Assembly: GCA_020072845.1 (NCBI GenBank)
Contig: JAIQGF010000009.1
Coordinates: 124,001-188,000 of the forward strand
Direction of reading: 5' to 3'
Origin: Terriglobia bacterium
GTDB taxonomy: Bacteria; Acidobacteriota; Terriglobia; Terriglobales; Acidobacteriaceae
DNA length: 64,000 nt
Under the pieces are notes generated by a model. It did no database searches and was not told the DNA's origin. It saw nothing but the letters and a program-made list of their open reading frames with translations. Below are positions 1 to 8,390 of the stretch, in pieces. Each line of letters opens with the position of its first letter. Positions within the stretch are counted from its first letter, which is position 1. The position numbers were made by a program, and so were the translations under genes.

Positions 1-1053
1 GCCGATCCAACGCAGGTCATAGATTTTTCGTAGTTGGGCTTTTTCCCAAGCGATGCGCGAATCCCATCCCCAGGTGCGCAGATAATCGGACATCCACACC
101 AGTTCTGCGGCGGGATCGTAGGTCATCGACTGGCTGAGTTCCATCACCTCGGCGTACAGATCCATCCATTCGTGGATGACGGTATCGAGCGCGGACCCAG
201 CGCGCACGAGCTGGGAGACAGCGTGAGCATCGGAGGAATCGTAATGCGAGATCTCCGCCGCCAGCGATTCGGCATGGATGGGCCGCGTCAGCGCCCGCCG
301 GCCACAATTCAGCAGTTTCAGTCCGGCGAAATTGATGCTCGTCACCATCCCGCCCATCGCGCCTGGATCAATCAGAATGACCGCGCAACCGAGGGCCACG
401 GCTTCCAACGCGCAGCGGCCTTTGGCGAAGACGAGGTCGTATTGACCCAGCAAATCCTCCGGCGCGTCGCACTGGCGCCCGACGCCCCTGCCGGCAACGT
501 CCACAAGGATGCCCGCACTGCGGCAAACGCTGCGAACCAGTTCCAGGTAACGGCCCTCAGTCACGTAGTTGCTGAACACCAGCGCGCGGCGCGGACGTAC
601 CGGAAGAGGGCCGCGCACGCGAAAACGCTTCAGGTCCACTGCATTCGGAATAATGGAGATCCGCTTGGGATCGACTCCGTCGGCCACCAATCGATCGCGG
701 CATGTCAGATCGACTGCGACATAGCGCAGGATGCGCGGAAATAGTGGTGCAGCGTCACGCCAGCTCGCCGCGTCATGGCAGGCAAAAATTCCACAGGTCC
801 GCGGAAAACGCAACAGCGCGGTCACGGTGTTGAGGTGGTGATGGCCGTGAACCACCTCGGGCTCGGAGACCTCCGCAAGGTCGGAGGTGAGGCGCGCACC
901 CGCGGTTCGCGCTCGTTCGGCGATGACTCCGAGCCGAGGCGAATAAACCGTGACCTCATGTCCGCGCGAACACAGCTCGCGGGCCAGATCGCAGACCACA
1001 ATTTCCGTGCCGGTGGGCCGCTCCAGCACGCAATTGGTGATGAGCACCCTCAC
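1..1053 (-). CDS. GT4-like glycosyltransferase, 3' end cut by the window edge
   Basis: The frame is open to the left edge, so the C-terminus is missing and about 350 residues are visible. I start it at the GTG (1053-1051) giving MRVLITNCV; this GTG overlaps the upstream stop in a GTGA, which implies translational coupling. Near the middle it has IPNAVDLKRF, and further on LEAVALGCAVI, which correspond to the GT4 acceptor-loop and nucleotide-sugar EX7E-type regions. It is likely a retaining glycosyltransferase using an NDP- or GDP-sugar for surface glycan or glycolipid assembly. The coupled PIG-L-like gene and the methyltransferase upstream support a glycan-decoration cluster. Donor and acceptor cannot be inferred. 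Confidence 0.8.
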   Translation of the reverse strand, partial: MRVLITNCVLERPTGTEIVVCDLARELCSRGHEVTVYSPRLGVIAERARTAGARLTSDLAEVSEPEVVHGHHHLNTVTALLRFPRTCGIFACHDAASWRDAAPLFPRILRYVAVDLTCRDRLVADGVDPKRISIIPNAVDLKRFRVRGPLPVRPRRALVFSNYVTEGRYLELVRSVCRSAGILVDVAGRGVGRQCDAPEDLLGQYDLVFAKGRCALEAVALGCAVILIDPGAMGGMVTSINFAGLKLLNCGRRALTRPIHAESLAAEISHYDSSDAHAVSQLVRAGSALDTVIHEWMDLYAEVMELSQSMTYDPAAELVWMSDYLRTWGWDSRIAWEKAQLRKIYDLRWIG

Positions 1054-1874
1054 GCCTTGGGTCCCTCGGCGAAGTTGCGAATCGCTTCCATGATGGCGAG
1101 GACGTGCTCCATGCGAATCACGGTGGGGTAGTATCCCGCCGCTACTCTCTGTTCTGCCCACGATTCGTACTGCGGTGGTTGCCGATAAGGGTGAGTGGTA
1201 AACGGCTGCTCCACCAGGCGGAAACACTCGGTCGCAAAATAATTCTTGCCGCACCGATTCAGAGCGCCTTCGACCTCCGCTGCAAGTTCTTCATAGGTGA
1301 GCGCGCATTGCAGCTTGTGCCTGAGAGCCCGTTCGTCCAGTTGGAAATGGGAACATGTCGTGGAATGTCGCGAGTCCGCGTCGGTTGGGGATTCGGTCAG
1401 CAGGAACTCATAATTCCTGATGGCAAGTGCTGATTGTCGCTGCGCAAGGGTGATCGCGGCATTGATCATCCAGCGGCACAGATCGTGAGTGGGGTTGTAG
1501 CCTTCCAGCGCGTCGCCGGCCACGAAATTAATTTTGTCGCGGAGGAACGCTTCCACAAGGCGGCGGGTCTGATCGCAAAAGAACGAGGTGTCTCGGTTCA
1601 GGATCGCAGCGTAGACATCCCGGTCGGAGCAGTTACCGAAACAGGAGTCAACGGAAGCCTCTAACCCCCCAAGAAGACTCCTCGATCTGCTGGTCCGGGG
1701 GGTTGAACCATGGCCGGAACCATCGGTCAGGATAAATGTGCGAGGCCGGTATGCCGCGGTCCAGCCAAACACCTTGAGTTCATGTCCCGGATGGCCCAAC
1801 ACGAGAGCTGCGCGCGTTGTTTCAACGGGCGACAGATCGGTGAGAGAAGAGAAACAAAAAGAGGTTTCCGCCAC
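1050..1874 (-). CDS. PIG-L/LmbE-like protein of a glycan cluster
   Basis: The protein has about 274 residues. I prefer the GTG at 1874, which lies 5 nt behind a GGAGG; a GTG at 1886 is also possible. The N-terminal LGHPGHE followed by TDGSG resembles the AHPDDE motif of PIG-L/LmbE zinc deacetylases, and EGYNPTHDLCR further on could supply the second histidine ligand. In the family the product removes an N-acetyl group from a sugar, but here the DD pair of the first motif is GH, so catalysis is uncertain. It sits between a methyltransferase gene (38 nt upstream) and a glycosyltransferase (4-bp overlap), which fits a role in surface polysaccharide or glycoprotein building. Function is inferred only. 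Confidence 0.55.
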   Translation of the reverse strand: MAETSFCFSSLTDLSPVETTRAALVLGHPGHELKVFGWTAAYRPRTFILTDGSGHGSTPRTSRSRSLLGGLEASVDSCFGNCSDRDVYAAILNRDTSFFCDQTRRLVEAFLRDKINFVAGDALEGYNPTHDLCRWMINAAITLAQRQSALAIRNYEFLLTESPTDADSRHSTTCSHFQLDERALRHKLQCALTYEELAAEVEGALNRCGKNYFATECFRLVEQPFTTHPYRQPPQYESWAEQRVAAGYYPTVIRMEHVLAIMEAIRNFAEGPKA

Positions 1875-1911
1875 ATTCTCCTCCACATCCAGGGCATCAA
1901 GTGCACGGATT

Positions 1912-2697
1912 CTACTCTGATCTTCCGCCGCAAACCAACTTTCCTGTTCTCCGAAAAGCAGTCTGGAAGGTGCAGTACCAAATCCCGCAGCGATTTGCTA
2001 GGTAGCGTCGCCAGCGGCGCAACTTGCCGCGCCCAAGCCCACGGGCCGGCGCTGAATTTCGGCGGATCGCAAGCCAACATTGGCCATGCGCCTCGTCTTG
2101 TCCGAACCTGCTCACTTGCAGGTCTCGGTTCTTGCACTCGGCCTTAATCCACCGGGAGCTGTGGCGAATGCAGCCGGGCGTCTCGGACTCGTGGCTCGTA
2201 CCTACCCAGTGATCGCCTTTGTAGTCAGCGTGCCTCCAGCTTGACGGGTAATAAGTGGCCAGAAGAACACCATTCTCTTTCGAATCTCTGACGAACGCGT
2301 CCAGCATGGTCGCGATCTGCGGCTTGGACGCGTGCGTCCAGATGGAGTACGCCACGAAAAAGTCGAACTTCTCGCCGAAGACCGAGGTGTCGAAATTCGG
2401 GTTAGTGTCAAAACGCGGCTGCTTGAGCTTGATGATTTCCGGCTCCAGGATGTGGTCCGTGCCGATTTGCAGGCGTTCTTTGTGCGGCTCGATTCCGCAA
2501 TAGCATCCTGCATCGAGAAAATGAATCAGCCAGTAACCACCCCGCAGAACTCCACAACCCACATCCACGACCTTGGCGGCGGGAGTCAGGCCGGCCCGCA
2601 ACAGGTAAATGAATTGCTCCCTGCCGGCGCCTTCAAAGTTCTCAGTCGGAACGCCCAGAAACTTTCCCGCGCTCGCTAACTCCACCTTTGCCCTCAT
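1912..2697 (-). CDS. Class I SAM-dependent methyltransferase
   Basis: I use the ATG at 2697 (MRAKVELASAG) rather than an upstream TTG at 2763. The glycine-rich SAM-binding motif VVDVGCGVLRGG lies near residues 65-76, followed by an acidic YCGIEPHKERL segment and FDFFVAYSIWTH, the usual motif II/III region. The C-terminal 40 residues are arginine-rich and low-complexity, unlike a Rossmann core, so the end may be frame-shifted or recently extended. It is the first gene of a leftward glycan cluster and is divergent from the trehalose synthase. Its substrate may be a sugar; this is not determined by the sequence. Confidence 0.75.
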   Translation of the reverse strand: MRAKVELASAGKFLGVPTENFEGAGREQFIYLLRAGLTPAAKVVDVGCGVLRGGYWLIHFLDAGCYCGIEPHKERLQIGTDHILEPEIIKLKQPRFDTNPNFDTSVFGEKFDFFVAYSIWTHASKPQIATMLDAFVRDSKENGVLLATYYPSSWRHADYKGDHWVGTSHESETPGCIRHSSRWIKAECKNRDLQVSRFGQDEAHGQCWLAIRRNSAPARGLGRGKLRRWRRYLANRCGIWYCTFQTAFRRTGKLVCGGRSE

Positions 2698-2804
2698 ACT
2701 TACCCTATCGTACAAGAGTCGCTGCAATGGGGAGCTTTGGGGCAGGCGGACGAGGCAACCCAACGTCCTGTTCTTTCCTTCTAATCATTGTCATTTCGTG
2801 TCCT

Positions 2805-2819
2805 ATGGACGTCGTCCAT
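2805..2819. promoter_or_regulatory. 15-bp perfect palindrome between divergent genes
   Basis: ATGGACG-T-CGTCCAT is a perfect 7+1+7 inverted repeat in the 189-bp gap between the leftward methyltransferase and the rightward trehalose synthase. Its symmetry and position fit a dimeric repressor operator. No clear -35/-10 pair was found next to it. Confidence 0.35.
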
Positions 2820-2886
2820 GGCCACGATGTCCCGTCCCAACCATCCGGCAAGATCTGCAGAGGCTCAAAGTTCGTAACGAGGGGTT

Positions 2887-5277
2887 ATGCGTATTGTGGC
2901 GCGGCTGATCGGCTGCCTGGTGCTCTGCGTTCTGCTGGTGTCGGTGTTCTCGTCGTACTACCAGGCGGAGCGGGAGAGGTTGGTGCTGCGCCAGGAACTG
3001 GAGCATCGCGCCGATGCACTGGCGGAGAGCCTGCAGCCGCGGGTCGAATCCATGTTGCACCGCGGCGACAAGGCCGGCATTCAGCGGCTGGCCGTGCAAT
3101 TTGCCAACCAGAAGCAACTCGCCGGACTTGCGGTGTACGGCGAAAGCGGCGGCCCGGTAGCGATCTCGGCATCGTTGGTGGGGCAGATTGCGGGGCGGCC
3201 CGAAACGCTTGCGAAGGCCATGCATGAAGACATGCCGCAGGGAGCATTCTTGCGCCTCAACGGCCATCCGGTCCACTTCCGCGCTATCCCCCTCCACGAA
3301 GATGACCATGTCGCGGGTGGTTTGCTGGTGGTGCACGACGCCGCTTACATCGTCGCCGCGCGATGGCAGGCGTGGCGGGACATGTCGTGGCGCGTCCTGG
3401 CGCAGGTGCTCCTGATCATCCTGACCACGGTGATCATGTTCGAGCGCAGCGTGGTGAAACCCATTGCGCGTACCGCGGCCTGGATGCGCGAACTGCGCCA
3501 CGGACGCAATCCCGGCGCGTCCGGCCTGGCCGGCTCCGATGATGTTCTGAAACCCCTCGCCAACGAGGCGCATAACTTTGCGCGCAGCCTGGCGGAGGCG
3601 CGCGCTTCGGCGGAGCGGGAAGCCCGGATGCGCGAAACGGCGGAATCGTCGTGGACGGCGGAGCGCCTGGCGGTCTCGCTGCGCACCCGCTTGCAGGGAA
3701 GCCGCCTGTTCGTGATCTCCAACCGCGAGCCCTACATGCACACCCGCAAGGGGAACCTGCTGCAGACGATGGTGCCGGCCAGCGGCCTGGTCACCGCGCT
3801 GGAGCCCATCCTGCGCGCCTGCGACGGCACCTGGATCGCCCACGGCAGCGGCGACGCCGACCAGGAGACGGTGGACGCCAACCAATGCGTCCGCGTTCCC
3901 CCGGAGGACCCGCATTACACCCTGCGGCGGGTCTGGCTGACGAAAGAGGAGGAAGAACGGTATTACTACGGGTTTTCCAATGAAGGGCTATGGCCGCTTT
4001 GTCATATTGCGCACACCCGGCCGACGTTTCGCGCCGCCGATTTTGAGGAGTACCAGCGCGTCAACCAGAAATTCGCCGACGCGCTCTGGGACGAGATGCG
4101 CGGCGTGGAGCAACCGATCGTGGTCGTCCAGGATTATCACTTCGCGTTGCTGCCGCGGATGATCAAGCAGCGGCGTCCGGACGCGCGGGTCGGCGTGTTT
4201 TGGCACATCCCGTGGCCGAACCCGGAGGCGTTCGGCATTTGTCCGTGGCAAGCCGAGTTGCTCGACGGACTGCTGGGGGCGGACCTGGTCGGGTTCCATA
4301 TCCAGGCGCATTGCGACAATTTCCTGGAAACCGTGGACCGCGTCCTGGAATCGCGCATCGAGTGGGACCGCAGGAACGTGAATCGCGGCGAGCACATGAC
4401 CATGGTGCGGCCGTTTCCCATCAGCATTGTGATGCCTCCGGTCACCGAGCAGGAGGAGAAACCCAACCCGCACCAGCAGCAGGCGGAGCTGCTGCAGGAA
4501 ATCGGCGTGGACGCGCTCTACATCGGTCTCGGCGTGGACCGCATGGATTACACCAAGGGCATCGTGGAACGCATGCTGGCCGTGGAACGGTTCTTGGAGA
4601 AGTACCCGCAGAACCAGGGGCGGTTCAGCTTCGTACAGATCGGCGCTCCCAGCCGCACTCATATCCAGCGCTACCACGACTTCATGGGCGAGGTGGCGGC
4701 CACGGCGGAGCGCATCAACCGGCGCTTTCGGTCGGGAAAATGGCAGCCGATCATCCTCCGCGACCGCCATCACACCCACGCCGAACTGGAGCGGTTCTAC
4801 CGCGCCGCCGACGTCTGCCTGGTGACTTCGCTGCACGATGGCATGAACCTGGTGGCCAAGGAATATATCGCGTCACGAGATGACGACGAGGGTGTACTTG
4901 TCCTCAGTCCCTTCACCGGGGCGGCGCGCGAGCTGCCCGACGCCCTCATCGTCAACCCCTACGACACCGAGAAGCTGGCCGACGCCATTTACCAGGCGCT
5001 GGAGATGGAAGGCACGGAACGGCGGGCGCGCATGCGCCGCATGCGCCAGGTGGTGCGGCAGCACAACGTGTACCGCTGGGCGGCCAACCTGATCGGCGAG
5101 TTGTGCGACGTGCGCCTGGATCTGGCCGCTCCGCCGCGAAAGCCGGCGCTAGCCGCGGGTGTGGCGCAGGGCGTAGCGCCCGAGGTCGTTGTCGAGAAGC
5201 TGCCCGATCAGCTCCGCCACTCCGGCGCCATGAGCGGAAGCGGTAACCAGGGCGGCGTTTCGCTTGATCTGCGGTAG
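2887..5277 (+). CDS. otsA: Membrane-anchored trehalose-6-phosphate synthase (GT20)
   Basis: The protein has 796 residues against about 470 for ordinary OtsA. The first 270 residues are an added sensor-like module: a transmembrane helix at about 4-24, a periplasmic stretch to about 160, a second helix at about 165-187, then a HAMP-like linker with heptads. The GT20 catalytic domain runs from about 278 to 755 and keeps the family signatures: [38 protein letters not shown] (arginine and lysine for the donor phosphates) and [13 protein letters not shown]. It makes trehalose-6-phosphate from UDP-glucose and glucose-6-phosphate. The start has GAGGGG upstream. The last 40 residues lie opposite the HAD gene and look like antisense-derived tail. 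Confidence 0.93.
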   Translation: MRIVARLIGCLVLCVLLVSVFSSYYQAERERLVLRQELEHRADALAESLQPRVESMLHRGDKAGIQRLAVQFANQKQLAGLAVYGESGGPVAISASLVGQIAGRPETLAKAMHEDMPQGAFLRLNGHPVHFRAIPLHEDDHVAGGLLVVHDAAYIVAARWQAWRDMSWRVLAQVLLIILTTVIMFERSVVKPIARTAAWMRELRHGRNPGASGLAGSDDVLKPLANEAHNFARSLAEARASAEREARMRETAESSWTAERLAVSLRTRLQGSRLFVISNREPYMHTRKGNLLQTMVPASGLVTALEPILRACDGTWIAHGSGDADQETVDANQCVRVPPEDPHYTLRRVWLTKEEEERYYYGFSNEGLWPLCHIAHTRPTFRAADFEEYQRVNQKFADALWDEMRGVEQPIVVVQDYHFALLPRMIKQRRPDARVGVFWHIPWPNPEAFGICPWQAELLDGLLGADLVGFHIQAHCDNFLETVDRVLESRIEWDRRNVNRGEHMTMVRPFPISIVMPPVTEQEEKPNPHQQQAELLQEIGVDALYIGLGVDRMDYTKGIVERMLAVERFLEKYPQNQGRFSFVQIGAPSRTHIQRYHDFMGEVAATAERINRRFRSGKWQPIILRDRHHTHAELERFYRAADVCLVTSLHDGMNLVAKEYIASRDDDEGVLVLSPFTGAARELPDALIVNPYDTEKLADAIYQALEMEGTERRARMRRMRQVVRQHNVYRWAANLIGELCDVRLDLAAPPRKPALAAGVAQGVAPEVVVEKLPDQLRHSGAMSGSGNQGGVSLDLR

Positions 5278-5850
5278 GGCGTTGGCCACCGCCGCGGCAC
5301 AGCCGCACGCGGCGAGCATGCTGGCGTCGTTTTCCGCGTCGCCGATCCCGACCACGTTGGCGGGCGCCAGTTGCAGTTCGGCGAGCGCCGCTTCCAGGCC
5401 GGTCTTCTTGTCCACGCCCGTGGGAAGAATCATCAGGGAGCCCTTGTTCAGGATGATGTGGACGTCGAGGGCGAGATTCAGTTCGTGAATCGCCGAGGCC
5501 ACCGCGGCGTGGTGGGCGTCGTCGGTGGCAACGATCGCGCGCCCGGTAGAGTACGGAACTTCGCGGCCGCGCAACGCGGCCAGCAGCCTGGGATCAGGCG
5601 GGCCGCATAACGCGATTTCCTGGTTCGACGAAGGCCGGAACAGCAACGCGCCGTTCTCGGCGACGATGCGGTCAAAGAGCGCTGCTTCCGGGAAAGCATT
5701 CTGCAGGTCGTGCAGCTCGCGTCCGGTCACCAGCAAGAGTTTGCGGCCGGAGGCGCGCAACCGGTCCAGCGCCGGAAGCACGATGCCGTCAACTCGGCCG
5801 TGGGTGGCCAGCGTTCCGTCGTAATCGGTGGCAAGCGCAAGAAAGCGCAT
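5149..5850 (-). CDS. HAD-IIB family phosphatase
   Basis: The protein starts at MRFLALATDYDGTLA (ATG 5850) and has 233 residues. DYDGTLA is HAD motif I, LLVTGRE motif II, and VGIGDAENDASML motif IV; the cap region fits the Cof/sucrose-phosphatase (IIB) subtype. Such enzymes dephosphorylate sugar phosphates. The gene is convergent with the trehalose-6-phosphate synthase and overlaps its 3' end by 129 bp, which suggests (inference) that it is the missing trehalose-6-phosphate phosphatase or controls the same pool. It is not a canonical OtsB by motif. Upstream of the ATG lies the left arm of a heptanucleotide array, so longer in-frame starts are rejected. Confidence 0.85.
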   Translation of the reverse strand: MRFLALATDYDGTLATHGRVDGIVLPALDRLRASGRKLLLVTGRELHDLQNAFPEAALFDRIVAENGALLFRPSSNQEIALCGPPDPRLLAALRGREVPYSTGRAIVATDDAHHAAVASAIHELNLALDVHIILNKGSLMILPTGVDKKTGLEAALAELQLAPANVVGIGDAENDASMLAACGCAAAVANALPQIKRNAALVTASAHGAGVAELIGQLLDNDLGRYALRHTRG

Positions 5851-5884
5851 GGCGGATTGGATGCCAGAAAAAGCAAATTCATTG

Positions 5885-5913
5885 CTGATTGTCGATTGTC
5901 GATTGCCGATTTT
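5885..5913. repeat. Heptanucleotide array, left arm (GATTGTC type)
   Basis: Tandem 7-mers GATTGTC, GATTGTC, GATTGCC, GATTTTC. Positions 5888-5913 are the exact reverse complement of 6380-6405, giving 26-bp perfect inverted arms around the four-helix-bundle gene. Confidence 0.85.
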
Positions 5914-6026
5914 CAAATCAATCTTGCCGATTAGGGAATCGCAAGTATTCACGGCGACATTTTCCATTGAGAACGCCCAGATATCTCGCTTAACCTCATT
6001 AGTTCTCCATTGTTGCGGAGGTGAAC

Positions 6027-6425
6027 ATGGGGGCACAAGCCGAGCAGCTGAAGCAAAGGACCAAGGAATTTGCCGTTCGGGTGGTCCGCGTGGTCGAAGC
6101 CCTGCCGCGAAAACCCAGCGCCAGTGTCATTGGCCGCCAAGTGCTTAGGTCCGCGACGTCAGTTGCAGCAAACTACCGCGCCGCGTGCCGTTCCCGCTCT
6201 CGTGACGAATTTGTCGCAAAACTGGGAATTGTGATCGAAGAAGCGGACGAGACGACTTTCTGGCTCGAAATGCTGGTGGATACCGGCTTGGTGCCGCCCA
6301 AGCGCATGGCGCAGCTCATTGACGAAGCAAACCAACTGGTCGCGATCTTTACCGCTTCGAAACGAACGGCGGAGGCGGCAAAATCGGCAATCGACAATCG
6401 ACAATCGGAAATGGTTTTGCCTTAG
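6027..6425 (+). CDS. Four-helix-bundle protein (S23/23S intervening-sequence type)
   Basis: The protein has 132 residues. The ATG at 6027 follows GGAGG by 5 nt. It has the family core: KQRTKEFAVRVVRVVEALP, then RQVLRSATSVAANYRAA, then a helix with EEADETTFWLEML and a last helix with EANQLVAIF. The family (first seen in 23S rRNA intervening sequences) has no proven enzymatic role and may bind RNA or proteins. The final 15 residues (SAIDNRQSEMVLP) are encoded by the right repeat arm, so the 3' end of the gene has been extended or rewritten by the repeat. The gene lies between 26-bp inverted arms and 7 nt before osmC. Confidence 0.8.
   Translation: MGAQAEQLKQRTKEFAVRVVRVVEALPRKPSASVIGRQVLRSATSVAANYRAACRSRSRDEFVAKLGIVIEEADETTFWLEMLVDTGLVPPKRMAQLIDEANQLVAIFTASKRTAEAAKSAIDNRQSEMVLP
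6380..6408. repeat. Heptanucleotide array, right arm
   Basis: Units AATCGGC, AATCGAC, AATCGAC, AATCGG inside the 3' end of the four-helix-bundle gene, followed by AAATGGTTTTGC. The same suffix follows related arrays at 25032 and 29336. Confidence 0.85.
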
Positions 6426-6432
6426 GAGGAAA

Positions 6433-6843
6433 ATGACAATGGTAACTGCCTCCGCATCGTGGACCGATGGGGAACGATTCGTGGGGGTCGCCAGCAGCGG
6501 GCACGCGATTGTCGTGGATGCCGCCAAGGACAAAACCGGACCGAGCCCGATGGAACTGGTGCTCATCGGCCTGTGCGGCTGCACCGCCAGCGATGTCGTC
6601 GGCATTCTGCGCAAGAAGCGCGAGCCGTTCACGCGCCTGGAAGTCAGCGCCGAGGCGGAGCGCGCGCCCCAGCCTCCGGCGGTCTACACCTCCATCAAGC
6701 TGCGCTACCGCGTCGCCGGCAAAGTCTCGCGCAAGTCGGTCGAGGACGCGGTCCGCCTGTCCAAGGAGAAGTACTGCTCGGTCTCGCAAATGCTGGGCAA
6801 GACGGCGAAGATTACGTCGGAGATCGAGGTCCTGCCGGGGTGA
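6433..6843 (+). CDS. OsmC family peroxiredoxin-like protein (YhfA type)
   Basis: The protein has 136 residues, the normal size. The ATG at 6433 follows a strong AGGAGGA. It has a cysteine in GLCGCTASDV and a second in KEKYCSVSQML, matching the two redox cysteines of OsmC/Ohr relatives; the second motif is typical of the YhfA branch. These cytosolic dimers reduce organic hydroperoxides with thiols or serve in general stress. The next gene is a glutaredoxin-like protein with a probable selenocysteine, so the pair may work in thiol redox defence. A cysteine-to-Sec change is not present in this gene. Confidence 0.88.
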   Translation: MTMVTASASWTDGERFVGVASSGHAIVVDAAKDKTGPSPMELVLIGLCGCTASDVVGILRKKREPFTRLEVSAEAERAPQPPAVYTSIKLRYRVAGKVSRKSVEDAVRLSKEKYCSVSQMLGKTAKITSEIEVLPG

Positions 6844-6944
6844 GTTCCCGCCCCCTCGGTGGCTCGGTGGTGAATAGTTGCTGACTTGTGCATCCACAAC
6901 GAAAATATTTGCAGCCCCGAGCCAGGTAGCTGCGTCTAGCCTGC

Positions 6945-7184
6945 ATGCCAAAAAATGTCGTCATCTTCACGCAACCGGGTTGACCGCCGTGCCGCACCGC
7001 CAAGGCCTACCTCTCGGCGAGAGGTATCGAGTACGAGGACCGCGATGTGTCGGTGGACGCACAGGCGGTAAACGACTTGGTCCACAAGTACCAGAGCCGC
7101 TCGACGCCGACGCTGGTGATCGGCGAAGAGGTGATGATCGGATTCGATCCCGACCGCCTGGACGAGTTGATGATGGGCGACTAG
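6945..7184 (+). CDS. Glutaredoxin-like protein, probable selenoprotein (in-frame UGA in UPPC)
   Basis: Reading from ATG 6945 gives MPKNVVIFTQPG, then TGA at 6981-6983, then PPCRTAKAYLSARG and a normal glutaredoxin fold to TAG at 7182-7184 (79 residues). The TGA is exactly at the first cysteine of the CxxC redox motif, so reading it as selenocysteine gives U-P-P-C. The rest of the frame is intact: a SRSTPTLVIG segment carries the conserved cis-proline, and GFDPDRLDELM closes the domain. A perfect 8-bp hairpin lies 24 nt after the TGA. Known Sec-containing thioredoxin-fold proteins replace this same residue. The alternative is a single TGC-to-TGA nonsense mutation. No strong ribosome site precedes the ATG. 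A terminator follows at 7211. Confidence 0.75.
7008..7026 (+). promoter_or_regulatory. Candidate bacterial SECIS hairpin
   Basis: TACCTCTC-GGC-GAGAGGTA is a perfect 8-bp stem with a GGC loop inside the glutaredoxin reading frame. The stem begins 24 nt after the UGA and the loop 32 nt after it. Known bacterial SECIS elements lie immediately 3' of the UGA, with an apical loop about 16-37 nt away and a G among its first two bases; both hold here. SelB binding is inferred. Confidence 0.65.
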
Positions 7185-7210
7185 CCGCAGATTTGGATGA
7201 GGGACACGGA

Positions 7211-7234
7211 GGCACGGTGTGAGCCGTGCCTTTT
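7211..7234 (+). terminator. Rho-independent terminator after the glutaredoxin gene
   Basis: GGCACGG, loop TGTGAG, CCGTGCC, then TTTT. It lies 26 nt after the TAG of the selenoprotein candidate, which supports that reading frame being a complete transcription unit. Confidence 0.75.
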
Positions 7235-7244
7235 GTGTTGGACG

Positions 7245-7277
7245 CAGTCGACGGTCGATGGTCGATGGTCGACGGCC
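7245..7277. repeat. Heptanucleotide array (CGATGGT type)
   Basis: Units CGACGGT, CGATGGT, CGATGGT, CGACGGC directly upstream of the EamA transporter start. A related unit recurs at 16433-16584. Confidence 0.75.
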
Positions 7278-7299
7278 ATTCAGATAAACTCGAGCAGCC

Positions 7300-8286
7300 G
7301 TGAAAACGGAGATCGCAAACGCCGAATCGCGACTGCCGCCCAGTGGCGCTCATGCGGCCCACCCCGTTCGCGGCTACGTGTTCATCGCGGCGGCGGCGTT
7401 GTGTTGGGGAATTTCGGCATCGCTGGGAAGGGCAGCGTTCACCGGCCGGCTGGTCACGGGGCAGGCGCTGCCGCCGATCGGACCGCTGATTCTGGCGCAG
7501 ACGCGCGTCACGCTGGCCTTGCTGGTGCTCGCGCCCGTTCTGCTGGCGCGGCGGCGAGCGGCGGGGCTGAAGATGTCGCGCGCCGACCTAGTGCGCGCAC
7601 TGCTGATCGGCGTCCTCGGCGTGGCGGCCTCGAATTATTTCTATTACCTCGCGATCCAGAAGACCAACGTCGCCACCGCCATCATCCTGCAATACACCGC
7701 GCCGGTGTGCGTACTGCTGTACATGGTGGCGCGGGGCGTGCAGAAGGCGACGGCGTCGCGCGTATTCTCCGTCGCGCTGGCGGTGGTGGGCAGTGCTCTC
7801 GCCATCGGCGCCGTGGGCACAGGCCAGTTCCGCATCAATCCGATCGGGGTAGCGGCAGGCATGGCCGCGGCACTGTCATTTGCGTACTACAACATTTTTA
7901 TTCCGCCGCTGCTCAAGCGGCACGACCGTTGGAAGGTGCTGCTCTACATTCTGATCGGCTCGGCGCTGTGCTGGCTTGTGATCAACCCGCCGTGGCGAAT
8001 CATCGCCGGGCACTACTCGCGGGCGCAGTGGGCATTTCTGGCGGTGTTCTCGGTGACCTCGGTGCTGCTGCCGTTTTCGTTTTACATTGCAGGATTGCAG
8101 CACCTGGATGCCACCCGCGCCATCGTGACCAGTTGCCTGGAGCCGGTGTTCTCCATCCTGATCGCCGCCCTGACGCTGGGCGAACTGGTGCGCGGGGTGC
8201 AGGTGGTGGGAATCGTGGTGGTGCTGACGGGCACGGTGCTGGTGCAACTCTCGGGGAAAGAGGAGATGGTGGAGCCGATAGAGTGA
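7300..8286 (+). CDS. EamA/DMT family transporter
   Basis: The protein has 328 residues, with about ten hydrophobic helices arranged as two EamA repeats (about 27-155 and 170-320). Typical signs are the first helix AAAALCWGISASLGR, the SNYFYYLAIQKTNVATAIILQYTAPV stretch around helix 4, and LEPVFSILIAALTLGE near the end of the second repeat. It probably exports an amino acid or another small metabolite across the inner membrane; the substrate cannot be read from the sequence. The start is a GTG at 7300 with no clear ribosome site, just behind a heptanucleotide array. The gene is followed by a long inverted array shared with the convergent MFS gene. Confidence 0.85.
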   Translation: MKTEIANAESRLPPSGAHAAHPVRGYVFIAAAALCWGISASLGRAAFTGRLVTGQALPPIGPLILAQTRVTLALLVLAPVLLARRRAAGLKMSRADLVRALLIGVLGVAASNYFYYLAIQKTNVATAIILQYTAPVCVLLYMVARGVQKATASRVFSVALAVVGSALAIGAVGTGQFRINPIGVAAGMAAALSFAYYNIFIPPLLKRHDRWKVLLYILIGSALCWLVINPPWRIIAGHYSRAQWAFLAVFSVTSVLLPFSFYIAGLQHLDATRAIVTSCLEPVFSILIAALTLGELVRGVQVVGIVVVLTGTVLVQLSGKEEMVEPIE

Positions 8287-8386
8287 TTTGTAATTTGCAA
8301 TTTGTAATTTGCAATTGTTCTGTCGCGGCAGTGTCCAGAACCTGGAAATTACAAATTACAAATTACAAATTACCAATTACAAATTC
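8285..8386. repeat. Inverted heptanucleotide arms (AATTTGC type) between convergent genes
   Basis: Left arm 8285-8316 has AATTTGC/AATTTGT units; right arm 8345-8386 has ACAAATT-type units in the opposite sense, with a 28-bp spacer. The arms can pair as a long AT-rich stem between the convergent eamA and MFS stops. It could act as a bidirectional terminator. Confidence 0.8.
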
Positions 8387-8390
8387 GGGA

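Noticed and set aside
5851-6036. Longer N-terminus of the HAD phosphatase
   Set aside because: The extra residues are coded by the heptanucleotide array and lack homology-like features; MRFLALATDYDGT is the natural start.
6981-6983. Simple nonsense mutation in the glutaredoxin gene
   Set aside because: It cannot be excluded, but the TGA sits exactly at the redox cysteine, the rest of the frame is intact and a SECIS-like hairpin follows, so selenocysteine is favoured.
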